64,000 nt of DNA from Pictodentalium vernedei (lineage: Eukaryota > Mollusca > Scaphopoda > Dentaliida > Dentaliidae), in assembly GCA_031216915.1 (NCBI GenBank), contig CM062289.1:60630241-60694240 (forward strand), read 5' to 3'. Position numbers and translations under genes: made by a program. Below the pieces are notes generated by a model, which made no database searches, was not told where the DNA came from, and worked only from the letters and a program-made list of their open reading frames with translations. Shown piece by piece: positions 45,280 through 57,062 of the stretch. Position 1 is the first letter of the stretch. The number at the start of each line of letters is the position of its first letter.

Positions 45280-45414
45280 TTGTTGTTGAGAAATGGTGTT
45301 ATCAACAAACCAGGAATATCCATTAATCCACTGAGTAACATGTTAATATAAAGATTACCAGAAAGTTTCACAACACCAAAGGAATAACCATAAAAAGCGA
45401 ACCCAACGGTAAAC
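45280..45414 (-). CDS. SLC22-type transporter, internal exon (TM7-TM8)
   Basis: A 135-nt exon with acceptor TTGATTTGCAG and donor CAAGTAAGT. It encodes FTVGFAFYGYSFGVV (TM7, matching the SLC22 W-F-x-x-G-x-x-Y-Y-G motif) and GNLYINMLLSGLMDIPGLLI (TM8, matching GNLYLN...SGLVEIPA), then TPFLNN. Its first base completes a codon from a missing upstream exon, most likely the W of that motif. This is the most 5' exon found. The N-terminal half (TM1-TM6, large extracellular loop, intracellular loop) is not identified in 45.4-64 kb. Confidence 0.93.
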
Positions 45415-46399
45415 CTGCAAATCAAACAGAAAAATGGGTTATGAATGAATATAAGATGCTTATTGTAAGACCTATCATTGCTTCTTAGAACAATTACCCA
45501 CAATTCTCTTTTACTAGTAATCATGTGCTTTCTTGAAAGATACAGTTTCATACACTGACTTGTATCACAGACACAGCGCTCATAAATTGAATGTCTATAC
45601 TACTCGATTCGAGTTGTTCAGAGACTCAGTTTGATACATTGAGAGTATCGGTACCTTACTTGTTAATTAAATTAAATTAATTAACGTTGCGTCGCATCTA
45701 CAACATATATATGCTATTTATTCATCAATATGTTTCCAAAAAGTCCTGAGTTTTTTTTAACTGTAATCCCTACTGACTAATGATTTTATATTTCGGTCTG
45801 TAATTTGTAGTTAGTATTTTGTGCTTATTGTATAGCGAGGTTGTCAACAGATGTTCGAAAGCGTGGAGGAATTGCAGGTTGTGATGAACATTTAATATTT
45901 CTTTCTTTGGCTCGTCGTTCGAAACACTTGCGTCGCATTTAGTATGCCAATGAATCTTAATGAATGACAAGTTGCGATTGGTCAGTGTGCACTAAGCAAC
46001 TCGCTTTGGCGATCTACCGCGTCCTGGCTATGTGCATACAAGAGCAATGATCGTTGCTTGCTGAGTTATCTGGACGAACATGGGGCAATTCTTCGAATCC
46101 ACTGCTGATATATTATCATATTATAGGTTCTCCAGGCTAAATGAAATGGTAGCAACAAAAAAATCACTCCCTTTCATATCCCTCGTGTCGGGTTAATCTT
46201 GTGTTTTGCCCATTGGTGAGAGGTTTGGGAGTCTTCCAGAGGAGAAGAAAAAAAAACTTTCCATGCGAATTGGGACATGCTGGTTCTTTTTTGCACACTT
46301 AGTTACCCAGATAGGGAATGAATAACTATAGCAAATCTATACACATACAGTGAAGGAATAACTATAGCAAAATGACCCAAGATAAATATCAGGGTTTTC
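45415..46399. other. No gene recognised
   Basis: Upstream intron of the SLC22 gene. I searched for an exon bearing the SLC22 central loop motifs (ESPRW, GR..EA) and found none. Confidence 0.3.
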
Positions 46400-46590
46400 A
46401 TCTGTAAATACTCAATTTGCACATAAAAAGTATATTCTTTAGAAAACGATCAGCGATTACGAGGCGTCGGAAAATTGAAATCTTCGAAAATTGTTTATTT
46501 ATAGCAGTCTGCAATATCTGCTCCCAAGACAGCGGTGCTTGAGACGTGTTTATCTGTGTTCGAGTAATCCGTTTGTACAGGAATCAGTGA
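46400..46590 (+). repeat. Diverged repeat shared with 10.1-10.3 kb
   Basis: GTATATTCTTTAGAAAACG, GGAAAATTGAAATCTTCG and GAGTAATCCGTTTGTACAGG recur in the order of the 10.1-kb copy. Confidence 0.5.
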
Positions 46591-47756
46591 TTGCACGTGA
46601 TGAATTCTGGATCGGGGAGAGGGTGGGGGCCCGGGGAAGTAACACCAGGTCCCGGAATTTTGAGTGGCCCGTACTTGACCCAGGATTCTTGGATCAGACC
46701 TGGGTCTCCCAAAGTTCTGACTCCTGTGCCAAGCCTTTGGATTCCCGACCCCCGAGCGAGAATCAGTAAGGTAAGTTGCCTGTCGTATTGGAATACTGGT
46801 TGCCACTCATGTAAAGAAGAAATGGGAATGTCTTGTGGTGATTTTTAATCTACTTACCCTTTATTACATGAAAAAAGACACATGCAAACAAAATTATTGA
46901 ATATCTATTTTTTTCGTTTTTCGCGCCAACAAACATAGCGTATAACCCCTCATTGGAACGAGCTCAACGAGCGCCTTCTAACGAGGGGTCATATGCTAGG
47001 TTTCAGAGGCAAAGAATATGAAAATCGAATGTCAGCAGTATGTGATGTGGTTCTGGGGCATGATTTGGATATCCCCGGATGTGACGTCTTGTCACGTGAC
47101 CCAGTGGCGCCATGTTGTCTTGTTATGGTAACCCGCGTGAGCGGCCATCTTGTGACGTCATCCCTATAGTGATACGTAGTGCGAGTGCGCATGTGCAGCG
47201 AGTGATGTTAGGGTGATACGCGTTTCCGTCGTTCATTTTGTATACTGGAGGCTGCCATCTTGGTTTCTATGGTAGCACGTGGTTGCTATGTGACCTACAA
47301 CCTTCTTATAGGACAGGGGTATTTTCGGAGGGTGTGTTCGATTGAATCGGAGTAAATTTAATTACCACAAACAACCCGACAAGTTGTACTATTTTGAATT
47401 CTTTCAGAATTCTCTACTTCTATCTATATATGTCTACCTGGGCATGTTCCTTTGTTCTGGGGTGTATTCCAGTAGAGTAGAAGAGCCTCTATCAGCTGGA
47501 ACAGATTTGCTCATTATTACTATGTTTGGCTTTTCTGATCTATTCTTGTTAGTTCTGACCCCATTCCGTGTACTCTTTCATTTATCCAGATCATTTATAT
47601 AAATTATAAATAACCAATCGGATTGCTTGATTTCCCATAATCTGTATGCAGAGTTACCTCCCCTTATTACAATGAAGTCCTATCCGAGTCTCATCACTTC
47701 TGTAGCCAATGGCCACGTCCCATGGAATCACTTTTTGTGAAACGTCTCTGGTTATG

Positions 47757-48500
47757 GAATCCCTTTTTAGTCATATGAGGCAACGAGGGCTATGTAAAAG
47801 CCCTCAATGAGGCCCCATTTACTATCCCTCATAGCCTCATTTTCTTTTGAGGCCATGAAGGCTATGAAAAGATCCCTCAAAGAGGCCTCATTTACTACGA
47901 CTCTTAGCCTCATTGCAGTATTTGAGGATACCTATGGCTTGGTATTGTATTAATTGAGGATACCTAGCGAGGATACTTTCTGGAGAATCCTTTTTTGTCA
48001 CATGAGGCCGTGAGGGCTATGTAAAAGCCCTCAATGAGGCCTCATTTACTATCCGTCATAGCCTCATTTTCTTTTGAAGGCATGAGGACCATGAGAAAGC
48101 CCCCAATGAGGCCTCATTTACTATGACTCTTAGCCTCATTTCGGTATTTGAGGATACCTATGACATGGTATTGTATTATTTGAGGATACCCATCGAGGAT
48201 ACTTTCTGGATAATCCCTTTTTTGTCGTATGAGGCTATGGGGGCTATGTAAAAGCCCTCAACGAGGCCTAATTTACTATCCCTCATAGCCTCATTTTCTT
48301 TTGAGAGCATGAAGTCCATGAAAAATCCCTCAATGAGACGTCATTTACTATTCCTCATAGCCTCATTTCGGTATTTGAGGATACCTGTGGCCTGGTATTG
48401 TATTATTTGAGGATACCTATCGAGGATACCTTTTGGAGAACCCCTTTTTGTGGTATGAGGACATGAAGACCATGAGTAATCTCTCAATGAGGTCTAATGT
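47757..48500 (+). repeat. ~227-bp tandem repeat inside the foldback element
   Basis: Units begin GAGGGCTATGTAAAAGCCCT near 47785, 48012 and 48239. Each unit holds CTCATAGCCTCATTTTCTTT and TTTGAGGATACCTATG. About 3.2 copies. A shorter inverted stretch follows near 48790-48880 (GTATCCTCAAATAATACAAT). Confidence 0.8.
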
Positions 48501-48554
48501 AGTTTTACCAACCGCTTCCATCTTGTCGCCAAAGCTCCAGGGACGAACAATATG

Positions 48555-49005
48555 GGCAAGTCACTCGAACGAGCAATTGCTCGATAGGTCATTTGCTCGG
48601 TAGACTTCGAGTCGTTAGAGCAGTATGTGCGAGTCACTCGAACGGGCATTTACTCTAAAGCTCATTTGCTCGATGGGCTTCGAGTCATTCGAGAAATGAC
48701 TTATCAGTAACTGCTCGATAGCTTATAAGGGATATTTGGGATAAGTGTGTCTTGTGGTGGCCTAGTAGGTTGGGCCAAACAGGTCATAGTATCCTCAGAT
48801 AAGTATCCTATAAAAGGTATCCTCGATGGGTATCCTCAAATAATACAATACAAGGTTATAGGTATCCTCAAATACTGAAATGAGTCGACGAGCAATATGT
48901 GCGAGTCACTCGAACGAGCAATTGTTCGATAGCTCATTTGCTCGATGGGCTTCGAGTCGTTCAAGCAATGACTTATCAGTAACTGCACGATAGCTTATAG
49001 GCTTT
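48555..49005. repeat. GAGCAATTGCTCGAT-type palindromic repeats
   Basis: CGAGTCACTCGAACGAGCAA, TTTGCTCGATGGGCTTCGAG and CAGTAACTGCTCGATAGCTT recur at about 48560-48720 and 48890-49000 inside the foldback element. Confidence 0.7.
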
Positions 49006-49989
49006 GGAAATGATATAGGTTTTTGTTATACAGAAGGGAGATAACTCTGCATAGAGATTATGGGAAACGAAACAATCTAATTGGTTAGTTATGATCTATA
49101 TCAATGATGTAGATAAATGAAAGAACAAGAGTCCTCAGAATAGGGTCAGAACTAACAAGAATAGTCCACAAAACTAAATATAGTAACAATAAGCAAAGCT
49201 GTTCCAGCTGATAGTCTCTTCTACTCTACTTGAGTATACTTCAGGACAAAAGAACATGGTCAGGTAGACAAAAACTATTGCATAGACAGATAGAAGCAGA
49301 AAATTCTGGAAGAATTCGAAATAGTACAACTTGTCAGGTTGTTGGTGGTCCGATTCAATCGAACATACCCTACAAACATACCCCTGTCTTGTTGTAGGCC
49401 AGTGGGTAACATAGCAACCACGTGCTACCAGAGAAACCAAAATGGTGGCCTCCAGTATACAAAATGGACGACGGAAACACGTATCACCCTAACAACACGC
49501 GCTGTGCATGCGTACTATCAGCACATATCACTTTGAAGATTAGGTCACAACATGGCCGCTCACGCTTTTTACCATGACAACACAACATGGCGCCACTTGG
49601 TCACTGCCGTCACTTCCGAGGTCATCCAAATCATGCGCCAAAAACCACATCACATACTACTAGTGTCAATTTTGTGAATAACGCTAGTTGGCTTTGGCCG
49701 TAAGGTTGGTTAATGGGTTAATAGATTGTTATCTATATACATATGCACCAGACTCGGTGCTATCAGTTCAAGAACTCTTCACTTCAAGAACTTCGGCATC
49801 TGCATCAGTATCCTGACTTTTCGAAAGCGGACCCGTCACATAATTAACCTTGGCGACCGAGTTTCCGCTTCCCTGTCTGGATGAATTTGAATGTTCTACA
49901 TATCCATTTGCTATTTTTGTTGATGTAATCTTAATCCACGTTTACGACGAAATTACTGCTGTACATCTGTGATGAAATATTGTCTTTGT

Positions 49990-50060
49990 AATGCTTTCCA
50001 ATTTGTTTATTTATTTATTGGCGCCTTGCGCCACATCAGCATCTAAGGCTCTAAGGAGAG
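49990..50060 (-). repeat. LINE 3' tail, minus strand
   Basis: The reverse strand reads CCTTAGATGCTGATGTGGCG, CAAGGCGCCAATAAATAAAC. This is the LINE tail with a changed GGCGCAAGGCGCC motif. It sits at the outer edge of the left inverted-repeat arm described next. Confidence 0.65.
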
Positions 50061-50114
50061 ACATTGTTTTACATAGAGTTAATGTTATAATACGTAGATA
50101 GGTTCTGCTTCTCG

Positions 50115-51000
50115 GGAACTTCGTATCTCCATATAGTCCGGCCGCCAAACATCGATTTTATGCGTTTGCGTGTTTTAGAATATAATGTTTTTTTCTTAGT
50201 GGATTCTGGTAGTGTGGGGTGTCCCTTTGAGGAATCAACCGGGTGACCAGCTGGCACCCTTGGGGAAATTTTTTTATTCAACTCTTTGGAGACCTACCAA
50301 TTTAAAATATGCATATTTCTAGGTAAATTGTTTCTAGACAATAATAGCATGCGTATTGTGCAACTAACTGAAAAATATCATGGCCTATGAATAAATACAT
50401 GTTGGTGATATCTGTTTATTGTCATTTACCCATGATTTAATTATTTTTTAGTCGAAAATGGCGCGAAATCGTGTTTCTGATATTTCGTTTCAAAAATATC
50501 AAGTCACATTCAAAGCATATACTGTACGTGGAGAGTGGATTGTAACTAAATCACCCGCGTAGTGGAGTTACCTCCCAAGCTATAACTTTCAAATTTTGTA
50601 TATATCGACAAAAAACACAAGCAATATTTCAGTCAATGGAATGGACCTCCGGGTTTAACCCGGAGGTCCATTGGCTGAAACTTTGCTGGTGTTGGTTGTG
50701 CTTTGCAACAAATGTGCAATTATTGCTCAGGTGGAATCTCCACTCTGTGGGTGATTTAGTGATAATACACTCTCCACGTACTGTACTCCGGAAATTGTTG
50801 GTAGATTGTTGATATTAAGATCTTAAAAAGATAGAAGTGGATATACTGGATATGGAACGATGGACTTGAACAAGTTTTCTGAATATATTTGGGGGTCCCA
50901 AGGTAATTATCTACCCCTTCCACTATTTCTGTTTTTTTTTTAATTTTCCCACAAAGTTATCGAAACCAAACTATTTTGTTGTAATCTTATTGCAAACATG
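50115..51000. repeat. Left inverted-repeat arm flanking the FEN1-like/CXC unit
   Basis: Inverted copy of 56515-57062. Matching blocks in order from the outside: CTGGCACCCTTGGGGAAA, GAATCAACCGGGTGACCAGC, GAATAAATACATGTTGGTGA, GAAACACGATTTCGC-type, TTGGTAGATTGTTGATATTA and AATTTTCCCACAAAGTT. It is interrupted by a MITE-A (50519-50785). A short frame on the minus strand (SPRVPAGHPVDSSKG, LPESTKKKTLYSKT) is also open in the other arm. Confidence 0.85.
50519..50785. mobile_element. MITE-A copy 5, nested in the left arm
   Basis: TACTGTACGTGGAGAGTGG to CACTCTCCACGTACTGTA, with a central palindrome (CAATGGAATGGACCTCCGGG and complement). The right arm lacks it, so it inserted after the arms were in place. 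Confidence 0.9.
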
Positions 51001-51447
51001 TAATTTACATTGATTACATTGTGCAATACACCATTTTACAACATTCGCTGACCCCTCCGAAAAAAATCACTTGAACAATTAGCAAATATTTCTTAATTTT
51101 GTGATTTTAGTGAGGAATTTGAAATATTACAGAATATCCGTAGGCCCATCTAAGTAGGTGTAGTGAGACCAAATTTAACATTGAATAAGACAGTTCGCAT
51201 TAGTTAAATATTGTCTAGCGAGTGTATATCCCCTCTGCTTTCATCCGGTCTTGGGACCGGCAGGCAAACACTGTCTGGCAGCATTAGATTTTTTTTTTTA
51301 AATTTTTGGGGTTTTCTTTATTAATTTTTTTTTTTTTTTTTGCTTTTTAAAATATTTTTATATATATGTTTATGTTTGTATAGCTTACGTATATACAAAT
51401 GCAGTGCATTCCTGATATACACTTATTTTGTCCGTCCTTTTGTGTGT

Positions 51448-54400
51448 TCATGTATCGTTGTGTACAGACTCGAAATCTCTACCCATACATGTCTGTTCGT
51501 TGCAGCACTCAATATTTCCTCGGCACGAACAAAACATTGCACATGCTAATTTAGAAGCACTACAGCTGCACCTAGCTGTTCGGCATGGCTGTTGACTAGA
51601 ACAGGAACATCGTATCCTGCGCAAAACTGTATCCGGGGCCAATGATACACCTGTTGGGACAGTCACGGGTAATAACGACTTTGTGTTATCATCCTTGGTG
51701 AATCCGAAGTCTGTGGGGTTCATATTTGGTGGATCTAGATTTACAGCATTCCTCCAGATACATGCTTGTAAATGAGCCTTCTTTACATTTTCGGAAAATG
51801 CTTCGTTGCTTGGAGGTAGACTGTTAAGACTGGGTACTTTCGTTGTACTCTTTTTCCCTATCTTTGATGTCCATACACTAACTCGTGCATCGGACATTGT
51901 GTTTGATGCCTTGCATCCATAACAAGCACACATGATTGGTGGCCTGTTCTAAGACATCAGCCCATAGAGCATTTATGTCACCAAGAGATGACAACGATTC
52001 CAAGCCAGTTTCCCAAACTTTGATGACACGACCCTTTCCAATGCCAAAGCACTCAGCAACAGTATCACAGCCTGAAAGGGCATGCGCTGCAAGAAAGTCT
52101 GGAATGATTCCTGAATGTTTCTCAACCGTAGCTCGGATATCAACCACCGATCTATCCGTTATGGGGGATGCCATGAACATATCTGAGGTCAACTTATATT
52201 TCAAATAATGATACAAGAGAAGAGTATACACATCTGTATCATCAGCCAGAACAGTCACTTGTCCATTCGTCTCAGTTGCAACATTGACAGCCTGTTGACG
52301 ATTATATTGTCCGCTTCTTCGTGGTTTGTTGACACGTCCCGTCGATCTGTAACAACACCGTTGTTGATCTCTTTGGTGCTGCATGTTGTCCTGTAATGAA
52401 CAGTTTGTGTTTTACTGTATTATCACTGGCGAATAACTGGTCGCATCTGAATTGTTGAACAATAATATCAATCAACTGTTTTTGTTTTGTTTTCAGTTAC
52501 AGTAAGTGTCAGTTTCTGTGTAGGCAATGGTGATGTTATCTTCAACTTGAATTTGCGACAGCAGCTGTCACCATTCCTATTTGCCCTTGTCCCGCACTTG
52601 GTACTATAATCATTGTACCTATCGAACACAAGATATGTGTCACCATGCAAGAGAATTTGCTTAACATGATCTTGGAAATTCTGGACGAAATATCTTACAA
52701 TTGGTGGGCACATTTTATTTGATGCTGGCCAGTGCGGTATCCACAAAAATGCACAACCATCTATGATTGTGCTGTGTGAGCTGTCATGTTTAGTGTTTCG
52801 TGCCGAAACAGTTACCGCAGTTTTGTTTTTGAGAACGGACTTGGACTTTGAGATACGCATATCCCCGTTGTCGTTGAATAATGCAGTGGGAACTGACGAC
52901 AATTCATGTGACAGTATATCCCTGATCTCAACGTCGCGTAAACTGGATTGGAGACCCATTACTCTCGAGTAAATCAAATTACTATCGAACACTCGAGTGT
53001 CTTCAAATTGAATTGACTTAATCATCAATGACATTGTGACAACAGGCATATATGTGGTATCATAGAATCCAGTGGGTAACCCTGCCTCGAATGTATGCAT
53101 CTGTCGGATACCAAGGGCTATTGTGTTATCCACATTGACAGCTGGGGGAGCAATCCTTCCAGTCGCAATATTCACCATGCCTTCAGGGTGCTCAGGGTCC
53201 ATTGGGTTTATAACCAGCTCCAGTTTAAGTTGGATACTTCGCGGTCCAATCGATCCGCGGATATTCGAGCTTTTGATTCTTCTTTGTGGTGTTCCTGAAC
53301 ACGTCGTGATTGAGTATCAGATTCCCTCAATTGAGATATGTCATGTAATGTTTACCACAAGCATGAAAGCTGAGAGCCCAAACCCTCAATGTTTCTGGCT
53401 TCTACGTAATGTCAATGATGCCATACTTCCCATGACCATAGCGCATGAACATTGTTTCTATATACGTGTCGCTCCAGATCCCATTCCACACGCCATCCAA
53501 ATGTCTCATTACATGGGAACCTTTCAGAAATTGGTGAAAAATATCTGGCGGTAGCAGCTCCATTTCTCTCAGGTAGTATAAACCATATCTGGCATAACTG
53601 ACATGACCTGAAGCAAAGAAATAAGGCATTATCTGCTTCACTACTACTACTAGGCGAAGTGGCCAATCCCCCTCTCGTTCAGCCCTGACGTATTGCATCA
53701 TGATGAACACTGGTTTAATGAAGCAGTCCACCCACATCCTGGTTGTTCGACTCTTTCCACTAGACAGATCTGTCCACTTATCACCCAAATCATCAAGACA
53801 CTCGAAATTCACGCCATCGAAAACATTTCTGAGCAATTCCTCAGTCAATCGCCGGAATGCCCGTATATTCACGGGGAACTTTTTGCCAATCAACATTTTG
53901 GCCACTCCACTAAAGGCGGGCTCAAGAACCTCAGATAATCCCGTATCGGCCATCAATGTACCGATGGCACCAACGAAACTCATCAGCATGTGCATCCCGC
54001 CTAACCGCGGTATCATATGACAAAACTTGTCAGGATCAGACCAGAGAACCTGCAGGGAAACTCTGTATAGTTGCTGATCAACTGTGAAGAGTGTGAACTC
54101 TTGTCCGGCCAACTGAGTGAGACGTTGCGCCTCCGACCCGACATCGCGGTAGCTATAGTTTCAGGATCAGCCGGTGGTATGTCTATCAATGGCAGATATA
54201 CTGCTTGTATGGATGGCTCTGGAGACATCTCACTCTCGCGACACGATTTCGTGTTGTAGCCATTGAACTCGGGACAGTTATCCACACTGAGTATATCCTT
54301 GAAAAGGAGAAGTCAAGTTCGTCAGCCCTCTGCTTCGCCATGGTCATCCGTGCAAGCAGTTTGAGTTTGAGTGGTGGGTGGTTTTCCTGATGTAGTCAGT

Positions 54401-56155
54401 GGGGATGACAGGGTTTATTTTACCATTGAACTTGGTCGTTTCTAAACTGCAGTCTATGGCTTGGGTCATTGCTATTTTTTAATTCTCGGTATCTTTGGCG
54501 AAATAAGCCCGGTTGCATTGCCAGATTGTGTCATTAAGACTGCTAGTGAATGTGTGCTTTGTTTGCCATTTTGTGACGAAATGTCAGCATCAACATTATC
54601 AGCAACGAATTGTATCATACCATCAGCAGCATCAGATATACCAGAACAATTCGTGTTGGTTGTTGTTTGAACAGCTGCCGATTTTTTGAATCGTAAAAGT
54701 TCATCGTACGTACAAGAAACACCAAAGTCACTCATTGCTTTTATTAACTCTTGAGAGTCGCGTAGCATAACAGCCAAAACTATCTGTAATGGTGTGGCTA
54801 CACCTTAAACGGCCAACGTCACAATGTTGCATATTAACTTAGCTGGGAGGGTGCTGTCAAGTTTGGGGGATAATCGACCAAGGAAATCGAGGAGAGATTG
54901 ACTGGAATACTCAACAACAGCTACCTCATCTAACCTGGAGACATAACTACTTGTATCTATTTGGATGGAGTCGATTTCTTTGGAAATTGTATCCTTCGTT
55001 GTTTTCATAGCGGTTATAGTGTCATCGCCGATCTCATTAACAACTCTCAGAACAGAACCGAGACGCCCACGCATCGCAAGAAGGGTCGCGATCGATGGAG
55101 AACTCAGCGCCAAAAGGTCATCTCCAAATATTTCTGATTAATTAATTAATTTATTGGTGTTTAAGGTCACATATTTCTGCACAATGGCTAACCATGACGA
55201 CAGTTTTACGGGTGGAGGAAGCCGGAGTACCCGGAGAGAACCACCGAGCAACGGCGAGCAACTGTCAGCTCCCCAACATACCAACTCCTCACAGGCAGGG
55301 AGTTAGCATTGGTTGAAGACAGGTGCACCATCGACGTGCAGTACGCCTTAGTACACAGCGTCACCGTGCCCCCACGTGGGCAATGGGGGTGAAGTGTCTT
55401 GCCCAAGGACACAACGCGGTTGTCGCAAAATATTTCTTATAGTTTAGAAACAATCAGCCGGCGCGATAATGTATCACCTCCGTGTTGGATATACTTGTGG
55501 TATATATCAACATAGCTCCAACTCAGAGAGTTGTCATCCTTCATGAAACCCACTACTGCTTGGAGGGATGATTCCAGGTCAGGTGATGAAGAAGATGTCT
55601 CGGCAACTTTAGCCATCGCGCTTACAGCGCGTTCGCCCATGAAGGTTTGTCGACAATCAGAATGGTAGAGAGCATCAACAGCATGTAAATCACTTAATGT
55701 CCCACTGATTCTAACCCTGACTGCTTCAGCCCATTCGTCACCACGTTCATCACACTTGCAGTAAATGACCACTTTTGGTGATAAACCACCACCTGACTGT
55801 TGTATTTGCCTGAAAACATAAGCTGGCCTCCAACGCGAAGGATGGCGTGGGTCTTTATCAACTTTGCATTCATTTGCACAAAACAGACAATTTTGTTTGA
55901 AACTGAATAACCCAGCATCGGAGCTTCTGTTGTTTTTCTGGGTGCATATCCGCAGCTTTTTAGGGGCTGCTATTGCGCCTCTTCTTTGCACATTTCACCG
56001 TGCGAGGGTGCAGATATTTACTGATACAGTCTCTGTGTGCATCTAATACAATGTTTGCATCACCTTCGAGACGCAATCGCAATGCATTATGAAGACCATC
56101 ATCATATATTTCACTGTTAGTAATGATCTTTTTTTTACTCTTGTCGTCAACACGT
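51448..56155 (-). pseudogene. FEN1/XPG-motif protein with C-terminal CXC cysteine domain, copy 2
   Basis: A large minus-strand coding region, now in several frames. N-terminus (56155-55437): KKKIITNSEIYDDGLHNAL, AHRDCISKYLHP, CLFCANEC and DALYHSDCRQTF, giving paired Cys/His sites. Middle (55113-53402): ADPETIATAM, CHMIPRLGGMHMLMSFVGAI, SGHVSYARYGLYYLREM and MFMRYGHGKYGI. Then YLVFDRYNDYSTK (about 52620), NHEEADNII (about 52305), LADDTDVYTLLLYHYLK (about 52200-52250) and AAHALSGCDTV...GIGKG (about 52040-52085). C-terminus: CSCSSQQPCRTARCSCS...CAMFCSC (51500-51620), a tesmin/TSO1-like CXC pattern. The acidic order FD / EAD / DDTD / GCD...GIG is that of FEN1/XPG 5' nucleases, so I infer a PIN-like metal-dependent nuclease with a DNA-binding tail. 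A SINE splits it at 55.1-55.4 kb, and frameshifts (for example near 52270) kill it. Confidence 0.75.
55136..55427 (-). mobile_element. SINE inserted in the FEN1-like gene, 5'-truncated
   Basis: Minus-strand SINE body and tail (CCTTAAACACCAATAAATTA) with the tRNA-like head missing. Flanked by AAATATTTCT at 55126-55135 and 55428-55437. Tail type matches the 5.6-kb SINE. Confidence 0.92.
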
Positions 56156-56514
56156 TAACAAAACGGCATTTGGAATGTGAACAATTGTACACATCTTCGA
56201 AAAAAACACCTCGCCATAATCATCGATTCCCGATGAACTCTGGGAAAAGGGGAGACACATAAGAAAAAAGAAACTTAAAACCGACAATTCGATAATAAGT
56301 GACACCACATACGAATAAGATATGACAACAAATGTAATGAGAATGACTATACACATATAATAAGAATCAATCAATGACTAAGCAAAAATGGAAATGCGGA
56401 TAAAGGAAGAAACACGTGTTCGCTAATTGAGTGATTATGCTTCACTGACTGTCTGGGTCCGATAGAACGCGTAATATAGCAGTGTGTGTACACAGCTAAA
56501 ACAACGCTCTTTAT

Positions 56515-57062
56515 TTGTTGTTGTGTGTAAGATAACAATCAAATAGTTCGGTTTCGGCAACTGTTTGGGAAAATTAAGAAAAAAAAAACAGAAATAGGGG
56601 TGGGGGTAGGGGTAAATACATACCTATGGACCCCTCAAATATATTCAGAAAACGTGTCCAAGTCCACTATTCCTTAACCAGTATGCCCACACCTATATTT
56701 TAAGATCTTAATATCAACAATCTACCAACAATATCCAGAGTAAATGCTTTGAAAGTGACTTGATATTTTTGAAATGTAATATCAGAAACACGATTTCGCA
56801 CCATTTTTCGACTGAAAAATGATTAAATCATAGGTAAACGACGATCAACAGACATCACCAACATGTATTTATTCATAGGTCATGATATTTTTCAGTTAAT
56901 TGCACAATACGTCCAAAGTGTTAAATAAAACATTTTCCCCAAGGGTGCCAGCTGGTCACCCGGTTGATTCCTCAAAGGGACAACCCAGACTACCAGAATC
57001 CACTGAGCGAAAAACTTTATACGCCAAAACATGCATTAGTGACTCGGCGGGCGGACTAATAA
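56515..57062. repeat. Right inverted-repeat arm flanking the FEN1-like/CXC unit
   Basis: Inverted partner of 50115-51000 without the nested MITE, about 80% identical by eye. It carries AAGGGTGCCAGCTGGTCACC and GGTTGATTCCTCAAAGGGAC near its outer end and TTTGGGAAAATTAAG at the inner end. A SINE begins at its outer edge, so the true terminus is hidden. Confidence 0.85.

Larger units (their letters stand above)
47035..49663. mobile_element. 2.6-kb foldback element, ~640-bp inverted arms
   Basis: The left arm (about 47035-47680, AGTATGTGATGTGGTT at the tip) is the inverted copy of the right arm (about 49025-49663, tip AACCACATCACATACT) with roughly 80% identity by eye. Shared inner blocks include TTTTGTATACTGGAGGC, GTAGCACGTGGTTGCTATG and GACAAGTTGTACTATTT. 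TGTCA occurs at both outer borders (47030-47034, 49664-49668), a likely target duplication. The interior is tandem and palindromic repeats with no transposase, so it is non-autonomous. Confidence 0.85.
46854..49721. mobile_element. MITE-C copy split by a foldback element
   Basis: The left part (46854-47034) has the ends and central palindrome (CATTGGAACGAGCTCAACGA, GGGGTCATATGCTAGG). The right part (49664-49721) supplies ATTTTGTGAATAACGC, TGGCCGTAAGGTTGG and the closing GGG + TTAA. Joined, they make one ordinary MITE-C. Confidence 0.85.

Noticed and set aside
45770-45970. Possible upstream SLC22 exon on the minus strand
   Set aside because: The peptide lacks the SLC22 loop motifs and the expected phase and donor before the 45414 exon.
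46495-46848. Overlapping GC-rich ORFs on both strands
   Set aside because: A short GC-rich patch leaves both strands open. No motif or splice support.
49174-49440. 88-residue minus-strand ORF and its relative at 47342-47602
   Set aside because: They are the two arms of the foldback element read in equivalent sense. Similarity comes from the inverted repeat, and no protein family is evident.
53693-54020. Plus-strand ORFs of 81 and 106 residues
   Set aside because: Antisense of the minus-strand FEN1-like gene, whose frame matches the family.
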